64,000 nt of DNA from DATEDA01 sp963820965 (GTDB lineage: Bacteria; Pseudomonadota; Gammaproteobacteria; Burkholderiales; SG8-39). The stretch covers positions 1 through 64,000 of the forward strand of contig CAWGCC010000062.1 in the NCBI GenBank assembly GCA_963820965.1. Reading direction: 5' to 3'. The notes beneath the pieces are model-generated. The model was not told the origin of the DNA, did no database searches, and saw nothing but the letters and a program-made list of their open reading frames with translations. A program made the position numbers and the translations under genes. Below, piece after piece: positions 8,518 to 16,501 of this stretch; the first letter of the stretch is position 1; every line of letters starts with the position of its first letter.

Positions 8518-8630
8518 TGGCGTCCCTCCTTCCGCGAGAGTCGCCGGATTGTCGCGCAACGCCCGCCGGGGTGCTGACAACCGCAGGCGTTTGGAGTACA
8601 ACCCGCGGACCCCAAGGAGGACTCGCTACC

Positions 8631-9605
8631 ATGAGGACGAAGCTTGTCCAGGCGGCGCTTTGCGCCGCGCTCGCCGCGTTTGCGCAGCATTCGATCGCGC
8701 AGGCTTTCCCCGCGAAGCCGATCAAGATCATCGTGCCGTTCCCCGCCGGCGGGACCACCGACATCGTCGCCCGGCTGGTCGCCCAGCGGATGACGGAGAG
8801 CATCGGCCAGCCGGTGGTGGTCGAAAACCGCGGGGGCGCCGGCGGCCAACTCGGCGCGGAAGTCGTCGCGAAGGCGCCGCCCGACGGCTACACGATCCTG
8901 ATGCACAACGTCACGTTCCCGATGGCCTCGGCGGCGGCGCAGATCGCCAACCGGCCGCTGTACAACGTCGACGCCGACTTCGCGGGGATCTCGATCGCCG
9001 TCTTCGTGCCGCTCGTGATCACCGCAAGCCCGACGATCCCGTCCAGGGACCTGAAGGAGCTCGCCGCGTTCCTGCAAACCAACAAGAATGTCCACTACAG
9101 CTACGGCTCGACCGGGCCGGGATCGTTCATGCACGTGATCGGCGAAGCGTTCAAGCGCGAAGCGAACGTCGAGATGACGCATGTGCCCCTCAAAGGCGCC
9201 GCGCCACTCAAGCAGGAGCTGCTCGCCGGCCGGCTGCAGGTCGGCGGGGATCAGCTCTCGTCGTCGCTCGCGGACATCAAGGCTGGCAGGCTGCGCGCAC
9301 TGGCGACGAACGCCTCCAAGCGCATCCCCGAGCTGCCCGACGTGCCGACGGTGCGGGAGCTGGGCTACGCGGGCCTCGAGGCGGACGGCTGGAACGGCCT
9401 CTTCGCGCCGGCCAAGACGCCGCGCGACGTGATCGACCGCCTGCAGCGCGAGACCGCCGCGGCGGTGAGAAACCCCGAGGTGGTGAAGCGGTTCGCCGAT
9501 ATCGGGGCCGAGCCGGTGGGCTCCTCGTCCGCCGATCAGGACGCGATCCTGCGCCAGCAGCTCGCGCAGTTCCGCCCGATCATCAAGGAGATGAAGATCG
9601 ATTAG
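8631..9605 (+). CDS. Bug-family periplasmic solute-binding receptor
   Basis: Second TctC/Bug receptor. The signal peptide is MRTKLVQAALCAALAAFAQH plus SIAQ, then IKIIVPFPAGGTTDIVARL (about 30-48), VVENRGGAGGQLGAE and DGYTILMHN. Length 324 is standard. The ATG at 8631 has an AAGGAGGA site ten bases before it; 41 in-frame upstream residues are not receptor-like. It is divergent from the cupin/EthD-like pair, with only about 110 bases between them. No permease subunits are present. Confidence 0.94.
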   Translation: MRTKLVQAALCAALAAFAQHSIAQAFPAKPIKIIVPFPAGGTTDIVARLVAQRMTESIGQPVVVENRGGAGGQLGAEVVAKAPPDGYTILMHNVTFPMASAAAQIANRPLYNVDADFAGISIAVFVPLVITASPTIPSRDLKELAAFLQTNKNVHYSYGSTGPGSFMHVIGEAFKREANVEMTHVPLKGAAPLKQELLAGRLQVGGDQLSSSLADIKAGRLRALATNASKRIPELPDVPTVRELGYAGLEADGWNGLFAPAKTPRDVIDRLQRETAAAVRNPEVVKRFADIGAEPVGSSSADQDAILRQQLAQFRPIIKEMKID

Positions 9606-9648
9606 AGGACCGCGCGCCTCGCATGGCAATTTATCGGCGCGCTGCCCT

Positions 9649-10047
9649 TTACCCTCGGAGCACCATCTGCGTCTGGATCGTGAGCGAGAGCAGCCGGCCG
9701 CTCTGGTCGGTCACGCGCGTCTGCCAGACCATCGTTGTCTTCCCGCGGTGCAACGGGGTTGCCTCGGCGCGCACCACGCCCGAGCGCCCCGCGGCGAAGA
9801 AGTTGGTCTTGGACTCGAGCGTGCTCGTGGTCGCGCCGGCCGGCAGGTTGACGATCGTCGCCGCCGCGCCCACGGTGTCGGCGAACGCCATGAGCGTTCC
9901 GCCGTGAAGCGCGCCCCCGATAGTGCGGAGATCGTCTCGGATCGGCAGCTCGGCCACCACGCGGTCGGGACTCGCCTCGACGAACCGCATTCCGAGCAGC
10001 GCAGGCAGCGTGCCACCCAGCCTGGCATTGAGGTCGTCGGCGTCCAT
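9649..10047 (-). CDS. PaaI-type hotdog thioesterase
   Basis: A 132-residue acyl-CoA thioesterase of the PaaI/YdiI kind. It carries the family HGGTLMAFADTVGAAATIVN segment (about 49-68), with His and Asp at the usual catalytic places, and the tail ESKTNFFAAGRSGVVRAEAT. These enzymes release CoA from phenylacetyl or other aryl/acyl thioesters in the cytoplasm. It is 16 bases downstream of the LysR gene on the same strand and probably shares its transcript. Confidence 0.9.
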   Translation of the reverse strand: MDADDLNARLGGTLPALLGMRFVEASPDRVVAELPIRDDLRTIGGALHGGTLMAFADTVGAAATIVNLPAGATTSTLESKTNFFAAGRSGVVRAEATPLHRGKTTMVWQTRVTDQSGRLLSLTIQTQMVLRG

Positions 10048-10063
10048 CGCGGGGGATTATGCG

Positions 10064-10981
10064 TCACGATGGCCGCGCCGCACCGGCGCACGCTCTCGCC
10101 ACCGAGGTGCGGATGATCTCGGCGAGCCGCCGCTCGTCGCGCCCGGCGTAGTCGCGGTCCGCGAACACGAGATAGAGATCGGCCCAACGCTCGGCCCCTT
10201 CCCTGAGCGGTAGCGGCTTCAGGACGCCGGCCGCGAGCTCTTCGCGGATGTTCTCCTCGGGATACCACGCGAACCCGAGCCCCATCGTGGCCGCCCGAAT
10301 CGAGGTCGCTTTGTAGCTGACGGTCCAGCGCTGCTCGGCGCCGGTCCAGACCCCCGGCCGGGTGCGCTGGAGGCCGGAATCGCGGATGACCAGGTGCCGA
10401 TGCCCCCGGAGATCACGGTCGGTGAGCTCCCGGCCGAGCTGGTGCAGCGGGTGGTCCGGGTGCGCGCAGGCGATGAACCGCAACCGCAGCAGCGGGTCGC
10501 CGAGGAAACCGCCCGGCACCTGCGAGACGATCGCGAGGTCGACCTGGCGCGATGCGAGCGCCTCGTCGGTGCCGCCGAGCACCGTTTCGTACAGCTCGAT
10601 GCGAGTCTCGGGCCGCTCCGCGGCGAAGTCGCGGAGGCACTCGAGCAGCAGCCAGGTCGGGAAGATCACTTCCACCGCGAGCTGCAGCTCCGGCTTCCAG
10701 TCCGCCGCCATGGCCTTGGCGCCCTGCTCCAGCGCCGCAGCTTCCTCGACGAGCGTCCGTGCGCGGCGGACGAGCACTTGGCCGGCCTCGGTGAGCACCG
10801 CCTTGCGGCCGCGGATCTCGAACACCTTCAGCCCGAGCGCCGACTGGATCTTCTGCACCGCGTAGGTCACTGTCGACTGGCTCTTGTGCAGGGCGTCGGC
10901 GGCTTGTGCGTAGCCGCCGGACTCGACAACCGCCAGCAGGGCGCGCCACTGGTCGAGAGCGATCCGAGGGGCCGTAGCCAT
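10064..10981 (-). CDS. LysR-family transcriptional regulator
   Basis: A 305-residue LysR regulator. The N-terminal winged helix-turn-helix is LDQWRALLAVVESGGYAQAA, then ALHKSQSTVTYAVQKIQSAL, with KVFEIRGRKAVLTEAGQVLV closing the DNA-binding domain by about residue 70. The effector domain follows at about 92-295. It is transcribed away from the azoreductase gene; the shared 93-base gap contains a GATT-N11-AATC LysR box. It therefore probably controls that gene and itself. Confidence 0.93.
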   Translation of the reverse strand: MATAPRIALDQWRALLAVVESGGYAQAADALHKSQSTVTYAVQKIQSALGLKVFEIRGRKAVLTEAGQVLVRRARTLVEEAAALEQGAKAMAADWKPELQLAVEVIFPTWLLLECLRDFAAERPETRIELYETVLGGTDEALASRQVDLAIVSQVPGGFLGDPLLRLRFIACAHPDHPLHQLGRELTDRDLRGHRHLVIRDSGLQRTRPGVWTGAEQRWTVSYKATSIRAATMGLGFAWYPEENIREELAAGVLKPLPLREGAERWADLYLVFADRDYAGRDERRLAEIIRTSVARACAGAARPS

Positions 10982-10995
10982 CTATCTATTCATTA

Positions 10996-11014
10996 GATTG
11001 TTTAGGACGAAATC
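10996..11014. promoter_or_regulatory. LysR box (GATT-N11-AATC) between lysR and azoR
   Basis: GATT at 10996-10999 and AATC at 11011-11014 are separated by 11 bases and are perfect inverted copies. This is the T-N11-A geometry of LysR operators. It lies in an AT-rich island, unusual for this genome, in the gap between the divergent genes, which is where such regulators normally bind. Confidence 0.65.
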
Positions 11015-11074
11015 TTCTACTTTTTAATCGAATCAGTAAATACGAAGATGGGGGCATCCATCCAGGAGATGCTC

Positions 11075-11695
11075 ATGAAAACCCTGCTTCAGCTCAACAC
11101 CAGCCTCTTTTCCGACAATGGCCAGTCGAGCCGCCTCGCGAGCGAGTTCGTCGCCGGGTGGCGGTCGCGAAACCCGGGCGCGGCCGTGTTCACCCGGGAC
11201 CTCGCCCGGGACCCGGTGCCCCACCTCAGCGCGGAACGCTTCCAGTCGTTCCTGACCCCGGCAGCCGAGCGCAGTCCCGAGCAGCAAGCCGTCGTCGGCT
11301 ACTCGGACACGCTGATCGACGAGCTGCGTCGCGCCGACGTCATCGTGATCGGGTTGCCGATGTACAACTTCGGCGTGCCGTCGACGCTCAAGGCCTACTT
11401 CGACCACATCGCGCGCGCGGGGGTCACCTTCCGCTACACCGAGAAGGGGCCGCAGGGGCTGCTTACCGGGAAGAAAGCGTACGTGTTCGCCACGCGCGGC
11501 GGCCGGTATGCCGGGACCGCGGGCGACAGCGAAACCGCGTTCGTCCGGCAGCTCCTGGGCTTCCTGGGAATCGACGAGGTCGAGTTCGTCTACGCCGAGG
11601 GCCTGGCGATCGATGAGGCAAGCAAGAAGGCCGCGCTCGCGGGCGCGGAACGGGCGATCGCGCGGCTGGTCACGCCGGAGGCGCTGGCGGCCTGA
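11075..11695 (+). CDS. azoR: FMN-dependent NADH:quinone/azo oxidoreductase (AzoR type)
   Basis: Flavodoxin-fold enzyme that reduces quinones and azo dyes with NADH. The N-terminal FMN site is LLQLNTSLFSDNGQSSRLAS. The signature PMYNFGVPSTLKAYFDHIAR (about 96-115) matches the AzoR family, and FATRGGRYAGT precedes the C-terminal FLGIDEVEFVYAEG. The ATG at 11075 has AGGAG six bases upstream; an earlier ATG at 11048 adds nine unlikely residues. Divergent from the LysR gene with a LysR box between them, so it is likely induced by a quinone-like effector. Confidence 0.93.
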   Translation: MKTLLQLNTSLFSDNGQSSRLASEFVAGWRSRNPGAAVFTRDLARDPVPHLSAERFQSFLTPAAERSPEQQAVVGYSDTLIDELRRADVIVIGLPMYNFGVPSTLKAYFDHIARAGVTFRYTEKGPQGLLTGKKAYVFATRGGRYAGTAGDSETAFVRQLLGFLGIDEVEFVYAEGLAIDEASKKAALAGAERAIARLVTPEALAA

Positions 11696-11700
11696 GGGAC

Positions 11701-12540
11701 TCAGCCGAGCGCTGCAAGGTCCGCGGCAGCGAGCTTCAACGCCGCCGCGGCAACGTTCTCCTCGAGGTGCGGGATCGACGCGGTCCCGGGGATGGGGAGC
11801 ATTACCGGCGAACGGGCGAGCAGCCACGCGAGCGCTACGTGCGACGGTGTCGCCCCCGCACGGGCAGCCATCCGTCGCAGCTTGGATGACCGGAGCACCC
11901 GCCCCGCACCGAGGGGGTACCACGGGAGGAAAGCGATCCCCGCCTGCTCGCACGCGTCGAGCACGTCCTCGGAGCCGCGGTCCTCGAGGTTGTAGCGGTT
12001 CTGCACGGCGACGATGGGCGCAATACGGCGCGCCTCGGCGAGCTGGCGGAGCGTGACGTTCGATACTCCGAGGTGGCGGATCTTCCCCGCAAGCTGCGCC
12101 CCGGCGAGGGCGCCCACCGATTCGGCGAACGGCACCCGTGGATCCGGGGCGTGGAATTGATAGAGGTCGATCCGCTCGAGCTTGAGGCGCTTCAGGCTGC
12201 CGTCGAGCGCGCGCAGCAGATGCTCCGGCCGCCCATCCGGATCCCAGGCGTGGCGCGTCGGCCGCACGAGCCCGCCTTTCGTGCCGATCACCAGCCCCGG
12301 GGGATAGGGATGGAGCGCTTCGGCGATCAGCGTCTCGTCCACCTCGGGCCCATAGCTGTCCGCGGTGTCGAAGAAGTTCACGCCGAGCTCGATCGCGCGC
12401 CGGAGCACCCGGTGGGCCGCAGCGCGATCCTTCGGTGGCCCCCAGATGTCCGGGCCGCACACCCGCATCGCACCGAACCCCAGGCGGTTCACGGTGAGGT
12501 CGCCGAGCCGGACCGTGCCGGCTGCTGCGGCAGGCGTCAT
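11701..12540 (-). CDS. Aldo/keto reductase
   Basis: NADPH-dependent AKR of 279 residues. The catalytic tetrad can be followed: Asp and Tyr in FFDTADSYGPEVDETLIAEA, Lys in LVIGTKGGLVR, His in LYQFHAPDPRVPF. The C-terminal cofactor loop is PIPGTASIPHLEEN. The start MTPAAAAGTVRLGDLTVNRL is preferred over a start seven codons upstream. It converges on azoR with five bases between stops. Substrate cannot be told. Confidence 0.92.
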   Translation of the reverse strand: MTPAAAAGTVRLGDLTVNRLGFGAMRVCGPDIWGPPKDRAAAHRVLRRAIELGVNFFDTADSYGPEVDETLIAEALHPYPPGLVIGTKGGLVRPTRHAWDPDGRPEHLLRALDGSLKRLKLERIDLYQFHAPDPRVPFAESVGALAGAQLAGKIRHLGVSNVTLRQLAEARRIAPIVAVQNRYNLEDRGSEDVLDACEQAGIAFLPWYPLGAGRVLRSSKLRRMAARAGATPSHVALAWLLARSPVMLPIPGTASIPHLEENVAAAALKLAAADLAALG

Positions 12541-12651
12541 CCGGACGTCTTCCTGAAGCACGCCACCTCGATGATGCGCGGATCCATCGCGGTCCTCGTA
12601 GGCTCGCCGGGGACCTGATCTTCGCCCGCGAGCGGGCTCACCGGCAAGCGA

Positions 12652-12978
12652 TCAGGCGGCCAGCGGCTCGAACGCGGCAAGGGTCGCTCCGACCGCGTAC
12701 TCGACGCCCTCGGCCTCCACGCGCGGCGGCCGCTCGCCGAAGAAGCGGGCGATCGTCGCGATGACCTCCTCGATGCTCGCCGCGGGAAACTCGCCCGATA
12801 ACGCCGCGAGGTCCTCGAGCCGGCGGCCGCCGATCTCGCGCCCGCCGCCGGGCGACCGCGCAATCACCCGCTCGACGGTGCGCTGCGCGTAGTCCGGGTC
12901 GCTGCGCCAGCCGCGGTCGCCTGCGGCCGGGCCTAGTCTCGTGAAAGCCGGGGCGCTGATCAGGAATCTCGCTTGCAT
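12652..12978 (-). CDS. Hypothetical protein
   Basis: A 108-residue protein beginning MQARFLISAPAFTRLGPAAG. No family was recognised. It is acidic and helical with no signal or membrane segment. The ATG at 12978 has a good AGAGGAG site. It is isolated: about 110 bases after the AKR start and 180 from the next gene. Composition and codon use fit the neighbours, so it is probably a real gene. Confidence 0.55.
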   Translation of the reverse strand: MQARFLISAPAFTRLGPAAGDRGWRSDPDYAQRTVERVIARSPGGGREIGGRRLEDLAALSGEFPAASIEEVIATIARFFGERPPRVEAEGVEYAVGATLAAFEPLAA

Positions 12979-13162
12979 GGCTGCTCCTCTGGGCTGTGGA
13001 CGGGACGGAGGAATTATTTCCTCTTCGGCGCGCCGGACGAATCGACCCAAGGCATAGGCCGTCGTAAGCCAAAGGTATTAGTCCGCATGATCCAGCTCGA
13101 CCGAGGCGCCGTATACTGAGTGCGGGCTGGAACTACCCGGTTGCAAAAGAAAAGGCTTAAGA

Positions 13163-13609
13163 ATGAACGTCCTGCCTGAATGGGTCATCGTCGCGCTGTG
13201 CGCGGCGATCGCCCCCGTACAGCCCCCGGCCGACCGCGCGAGGGCGCTGCGCGCACGGATCCTCGCCCGCGCTGCCGCCCCCGGGTTCGTCACCATTCCG
13301 GCCAGCGACGAGGGTTGGCTCGAGGTACTGCCGAGGGTCCGGGTGAAGCTGCTGTACACCGACGGCACGGCGCAGTCCTATCTCGTGCGGCTCGAGCCCG
13401 GCGCACGCGCGCCGGCGCACGACCATCCCGCAAGCGAGGAGTGCATCGTGCTCGAGGGTGAAGTGCGGTACCTCGGCGGATCGACGCTGCGCGCGGGGGA
13501 CTACGAAGTCGCGCACGAGGGCGCGCACCATACCGAGCTCGTCAGCGACACCGGCGCGCTCGTCTTCCTGCGCTACGCGGTGCCGCTGGAGCACTACATC
13601 CAGCTCTAG
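13163..13609 (+). CDS. ChrR-like cupin protein
   Basis: A 148-residue protein with the anti-sigma ChrR-type cupin fold but no N-terminal anti-sigma zinc domain. Metal ligands lie in PAHDHPASEECIVLEGEVRY (about 92-111), followed by GDYEVAHEGAHHTELVSDTG. Stand-alone ChrR cupins are thought to sense reactive oxygen or bind metal; no sigma factor gene adjoins. A TATACT hexamer at 13112-13117 could be its -10. Its TAG overlaps the convergent aminotransferase stop inside a CTAG. Confidence 0.82.
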   Translation: MNVLPEWVIVALCAAIAPVQPPADRARALRARILARAAAPGFVTIPASDEGWLEVLPRVRVKLLYTDGTAQSYLVRLEPGARAPAHDHPASEECIVLEGEVRYLGGSTLRAGDYEVAHEGAHHTELVSDTGALVFLRYAVPLEHYIQL

Positions 13610-14907
13610 CGCAACCGCTTCATCGCGGTGAACGCCTCGTCCGCGACCTCGAGCGTGTGTTCGATGTCGGCGTCGGTGTGGGCGATGGAGATGTAGATCT
13701 TCTCGTTGGGATTGACCAGGATCCCGCGCCGGATCATCTCCAGCGCCCAGCGGAGCCCGAGCTCCTTGTCGGCGGTCGTGAGATCCATCCAGGTGCGCAG
13801 GGGCTTGCGGGCGGTGAAACGCACGCCGAACACCGCGTCCTCGCCGGGCGCCTGCACCGCAAACCCGTGGCGCTCGCCGGCAGCGACGATCCCCGCGCGC
13901 AGCCGCGACCCGGTCCGGTGCAACCGTTCGTAGACGCCGGGCTGCGAGAGCGCGTCGAGCGCGGCGCAACCGGCCGTGGCGCCGATCGGATTGCGGCTCA
14001 GCGTGTGGGTCGCCCACACGACCTCCGCGCGGGGGCGCTTGCGCACGTCGAGCACCGACATCACGTCCGCCTTGCCGACGACCGCCGCCATCGGGAAGCC
14101 GCCGCTCATCGCCTTGCCGTAGCAGGCGACGTCGGGCACGACGCCGTAGCGCTCCTGCGCGCCGCCCCAGGCGATCCGGAAGCCGGTCACGATCTCGTCG
14201 AACACCAGCACGATGCCGTGCTTCTGCGTCACCTCGCGCAGCGCCTGGAGGAAACCCGGCTCCGGCAGCAGCACGCGCTGGAGCGGCTCGACGATGACCG
14301 CGGCGAGCTCCGCGGCGTGGCGCTCGATCATCTCGACCGCGCGGGCGGTCTCGTTGAATGGCGTCACCAGAACCGTGTCGCCCGCCTGCGCGGGGATTCC
14401 CACCGAATCGGGCTTCGAGCGCGGATAGTCCGACGGCGCCGCCGGCACGGTCCCCCACAGGCTGTAGTCGTGCATGCCGTGCCACGACCCCTCGAACTTG
14501 AGAATCTTGGTCCGCTGCGTGAAGGCGCGCGCGATGCGCAGGCTGTAGAACGTCGCCTCGGTGCCCGAGCCGGTGTAATGCACCACCTCCCCGCACGGGA
14601 CGGCCTCGACGAGCCGCTTCGCGAGCGCGATCTCGGGCTCGGCGAGGAAGTAGTAGGCGGTGCCCTTCCCGAGCCGCGCGGCGACCGCGTCGACGACCCC
14701 GGGATGCGCGTGGCCGAGCAGCGCCGGACCGGAGCTCAAGTGATAGTCGATGTACTCCTTGCCGGCGACGCTCCAGACGCGGCTGCCCAATCCGCGCTCG
14801 ACGACGAGGTTGAGATCCGGCGGCAGCTGGAAGAGACCGAGGCCCCCGCCGGCGAGATAGTTGCCCGCATCGGCGAGCTGTGCGGCCTGTCGGTCCGAAG
14901 GTGTCAT
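13606..14907 (-). CDS. Class III PLP aminotransferase, glutamate-1-semialdehyde-aminomutase-like
   Basis: A 433-residue fold-type I PLP enzyme. Motifs: IDYHLSSGPALLGHAHPGVV, the VHYTGSGTEATFYSLRIAR phosphate loop, VLVFDEIVTGFRIAWGG with the ring Asp, and the Schiff-base Lys in VACYGKAMSGGFPMAAVVG. It resembles HemL, but the substrate loops differ and the context (cupin, lipoprotein) is not tetrapyrrole synthesis, so a catabolic transaminase or mutase is more likely. The start ATG at 14907 is preferred over one 13 codons upstream. Confidence 0.9.
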   Translation of the reverse strand: MTPSDRQAAQLADAGNYLAGGGLGLFQLPPDLNLVVERGLGSRVWSVAGKEYIDYHLSSGPALLGHAHPGVVDAVAARLGKGTAYYFLAEPEIALAKRLVEAVPCGEVVHYTGSGTEATFYSLRIARAFTQRTKILKFEGSWHGMHDYSLWGTVPAAPSDYPRSKPDSVGIPAQAGDTVLVTPFNETARAVEMIERHAAELAAVIVEPLQRVLLPEPGFLQALREVTQKHGIVLVFDEIVTGFRIAWGGAQERYGVVPDVACYGKAMSGGFPMAAVVGKADVMSVLDVRKRPRAEVVWATHTLSRNPIGATAGCAALDALSQPGVYERLHRTGSRLRAGIVAAGERHGFAVQAPGEDAVFGVRFTARKPLRTWMDLTTADKELGLRWALEMIRRGILVNPNEKIYISIAHTDADIEHTLEVADEAFTAMKRLR

Positions 14908-14975
14908 GTCAGCGTCCCTGGTTCTGGTCGAGGCGGATTTCCACATCGTTGGACGGCGCGCCCTGCGTCAGCACG

Positions 14976-15329
14976 TTATGGCGTACCGTAGTTCAGGAAC
15001 AGGATCCTCTCGCCTGCGCGCAGTTCCGCGCTCACCGCATAGCGCATCCGCTGATCGATCCGCGCTGCATCGTACGAAAGCTTGTACGGCAGCGGGCTCT
15101 GCCGACCCTCGACCCTGAAGCGCGTCTCTGCGAGCACCGTGGCCGAGGCGTCGGCGCGCGACACGTCGATGAGCCGGACGACGGCCTCGGTTTGCGGCGG
15201 CAGGGCGATGCGCTGCCGGTAGGTCAATGTCCCGCTCATCGTCTTCGTGACGTCAGGCGGTGGCGCGGGGGTGGTGCACGCCGCGAGCACGGCGGCGAAC
15301 GCGACGACGAGACGGCGCACTGGCGTCAA
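14976..15329 (-). CDS. YbaY/YscW-family lipoprotein
   Basis: A 117-residue lipoprotein. The signal ends in the lipobox LAAC at residue 17, so the mature protein is lipid-anchored. The remainder matches the YscW/YbaY type beta domain: GTLTYRQRIALPPQTEAVVR, then LIDVSRADASATVLAETRF and a final ELRAGERILFLNYGTP. Such proteins are outer-membrane or periplasmic pilot-like or stress lipoproteins; a type III secretion role is unlikely since no secretion genes are nearby. It follows a cupin gene by nine bases. Confidence 0.85.
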   Translation of the reverse strand: MTPVRRLVVAFAAVLAACTTPAPPPDVTKTMSGTLTYRQRIALPPQTEAVVRLIDVSRADASATVLAETRFRVEGRQSPLPYKLSYDAARIDQRMRYAVSAELRAGERILFLNYGTP

Positions 15330-15338
15330 TCCCGTGTC

Positions 15339-15911
15339 TCAACCGCGGGTGCTCGCGGTGAACGTGAAGCCCGCCCGCTCGAAATAGGCGCGCGCGGCCG
15401 GGTCGATCTCCTCGAGCCGGTCGCCGATCTGCCGGGCGAAGTCGATGTCCTGCATGTCATGCACGCCGCCCGTGATCAGCACCTGCAGCACGCCCTCGGT
15501 TTCGCCGATATTCCGGAACGCGCGGCAGACTCCCGGCGGCACCGACACCGTGTCGAACTCCTCCAGCACGAGGCGCTCGGAGCCGAGATCGTTCCAGCGC
15601 AGCTCGAACCGGCCGCGCAGCACGGTGAAGGTCTCGTAGGTCCTCACATGGGCGTGCAGCTCGGGCCCCTGCCCCGGCGGACAGACCGCGAACGTCATCG
15701 TCATCCCGGCCGCGCCCCTGATCGGCGCGTTGGAGCTGATCGGGGTGGCGCCGGCCTCGAGGCCGATCACCGACAGGAGCTTGCGCGCGTAGATCACGTC
15801 TTTCGCGGCGAGCGGGATGCTCGCCTCGGTCTGCGTCGGGAGCGGCTTCAGCTCGCTGAAGCGCGCGACGCGCTTCTCCATGTCGGCCTGCGTCAGCTCG
15901 ATCGTCTTCAT
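15339..15911 (-). CDS. Cupin-domain protein
   Basis: A 190-residue cupin beginning MKTIELTQADMEKRVARFSE. The metal site is PELHAHVRTYETFTVLRGRF (about 103-122), with the second motif VSVPPGVCRAFRNIGETEGV. The first 70 residues precede the barrel and end in PIRGAAGMTMTFAVCPPGQG. It is the middle gene of a DinB - cupin - lipoprotein run on the minus strand with 11- and 9-base gaps, so it is an operon member. Function unknown. Confidence 0.87.
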   Translation of the reverse strand: MKTIELTQADMEKRVARFSELKPLPTQTEASIPLAAKDVIYARKLLSVIGLEAGATPISSNAPIRGAAGMTMTFAVCPPGQGPELHAHVRTYETFTVLRGRFELRWNDLGSERLVLEEFDTVSVPPGVCRAFRNIGETEGVLQVLITGGVHDMQDIDFARQIGDRLEEIDPAARAYFERAGFTFTASTRG

Positions 15912-15922
15912 TCCAGTCTCCG

Positions 15923-16429
15923 TCAGGCAAGCGTCCCGTGCTCCCGCAGGAACACCGGCAGATCGGTCGTCGGCGGGTGTCTCGGCACCTGGTAGAACAT
16001 GTCGGCGACCCAGCCGCGGTGGTAGCTCGTGTGGTTGACGACATGGAGCAGGATGTCGCCGCGGCGCATCGTCCCCCGATTCCCGCCGATGAGCGTGAAG
16101 CGCACCGTTTCGTTCAGGCCCGGCTCCGTCAAACGGTCGCCGTAGGCGACATACCACTCGTCGATCGCCTGTTGCGCCGGCCACAGGTCGTCGAACGCCG
16201 GGTGAAGGACGGTCTTGAGCGCCGGGATGCCGTGCTCCCGCCCCTCGAGGTGCGCCTGCCAGATCACGTCGACCGTGTACAGATGGTTGAGCGTATTGAC
16301 CATAGTCTTGAACAGCGTCTGCCGTTCCCGGGTCGCCTCGCCCGCCGGCAGCGCGGCCACGGCGTCGAAGATCAGCCGGTTGGCCCAGGCGTTGTAGCGG
16401 GTGAGCATGCGGACGGTCTGCGGCGTCAT
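15923..16429 (-). CDS. DinB-family protein
   Basis: A 168-residue four-helix-bundle protein of the DinB/YfiT type. The family His triad is visible: NHLY in VNTLNHLYTVDVIWQAHL, and the C-terminal pair in HVVNHTSYHRGWVADMFYQV. RYNAWANRLIFDAVAAL is the usual N-terminal helix. Members bind a metal and several are thiol-dependent transferases; none here can be assigned. It opens the minus-strand operon and is divergent from the aldo/keto reductase. Confidence 0.92.
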   Translation of the reverse strand: MTPQTVRMLTRYNAWANRLIFDAVAALPAGEATRERQTLFKTMVNTLNHLYTVDVIWQAHLEGREHGIPALKTVLHPAFDDLWPAQQAIDEWYVAYGDRLTEPGLNETVRFTLIGGNRGTMRRGDILLHVVNHTSYHRGWVADMFYQVPRHPPTTDLPVFLREHGTLA

Positions 16430-16501
16430 CGGGCGTGCCTCCGTTCGGTGCGTGATTGTAGAGGTAGACTCCCGATCCAACGCGAGGAACGGAGGTGAGT
16501 G

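Noticed and set aside
13606..14907. Aminotransferase as HemL of heme synthesis
   Set aside because: The PLP motifs are shared by all class III enzymes, and the neighbours do not suggest tetrapyrrole synthesis.
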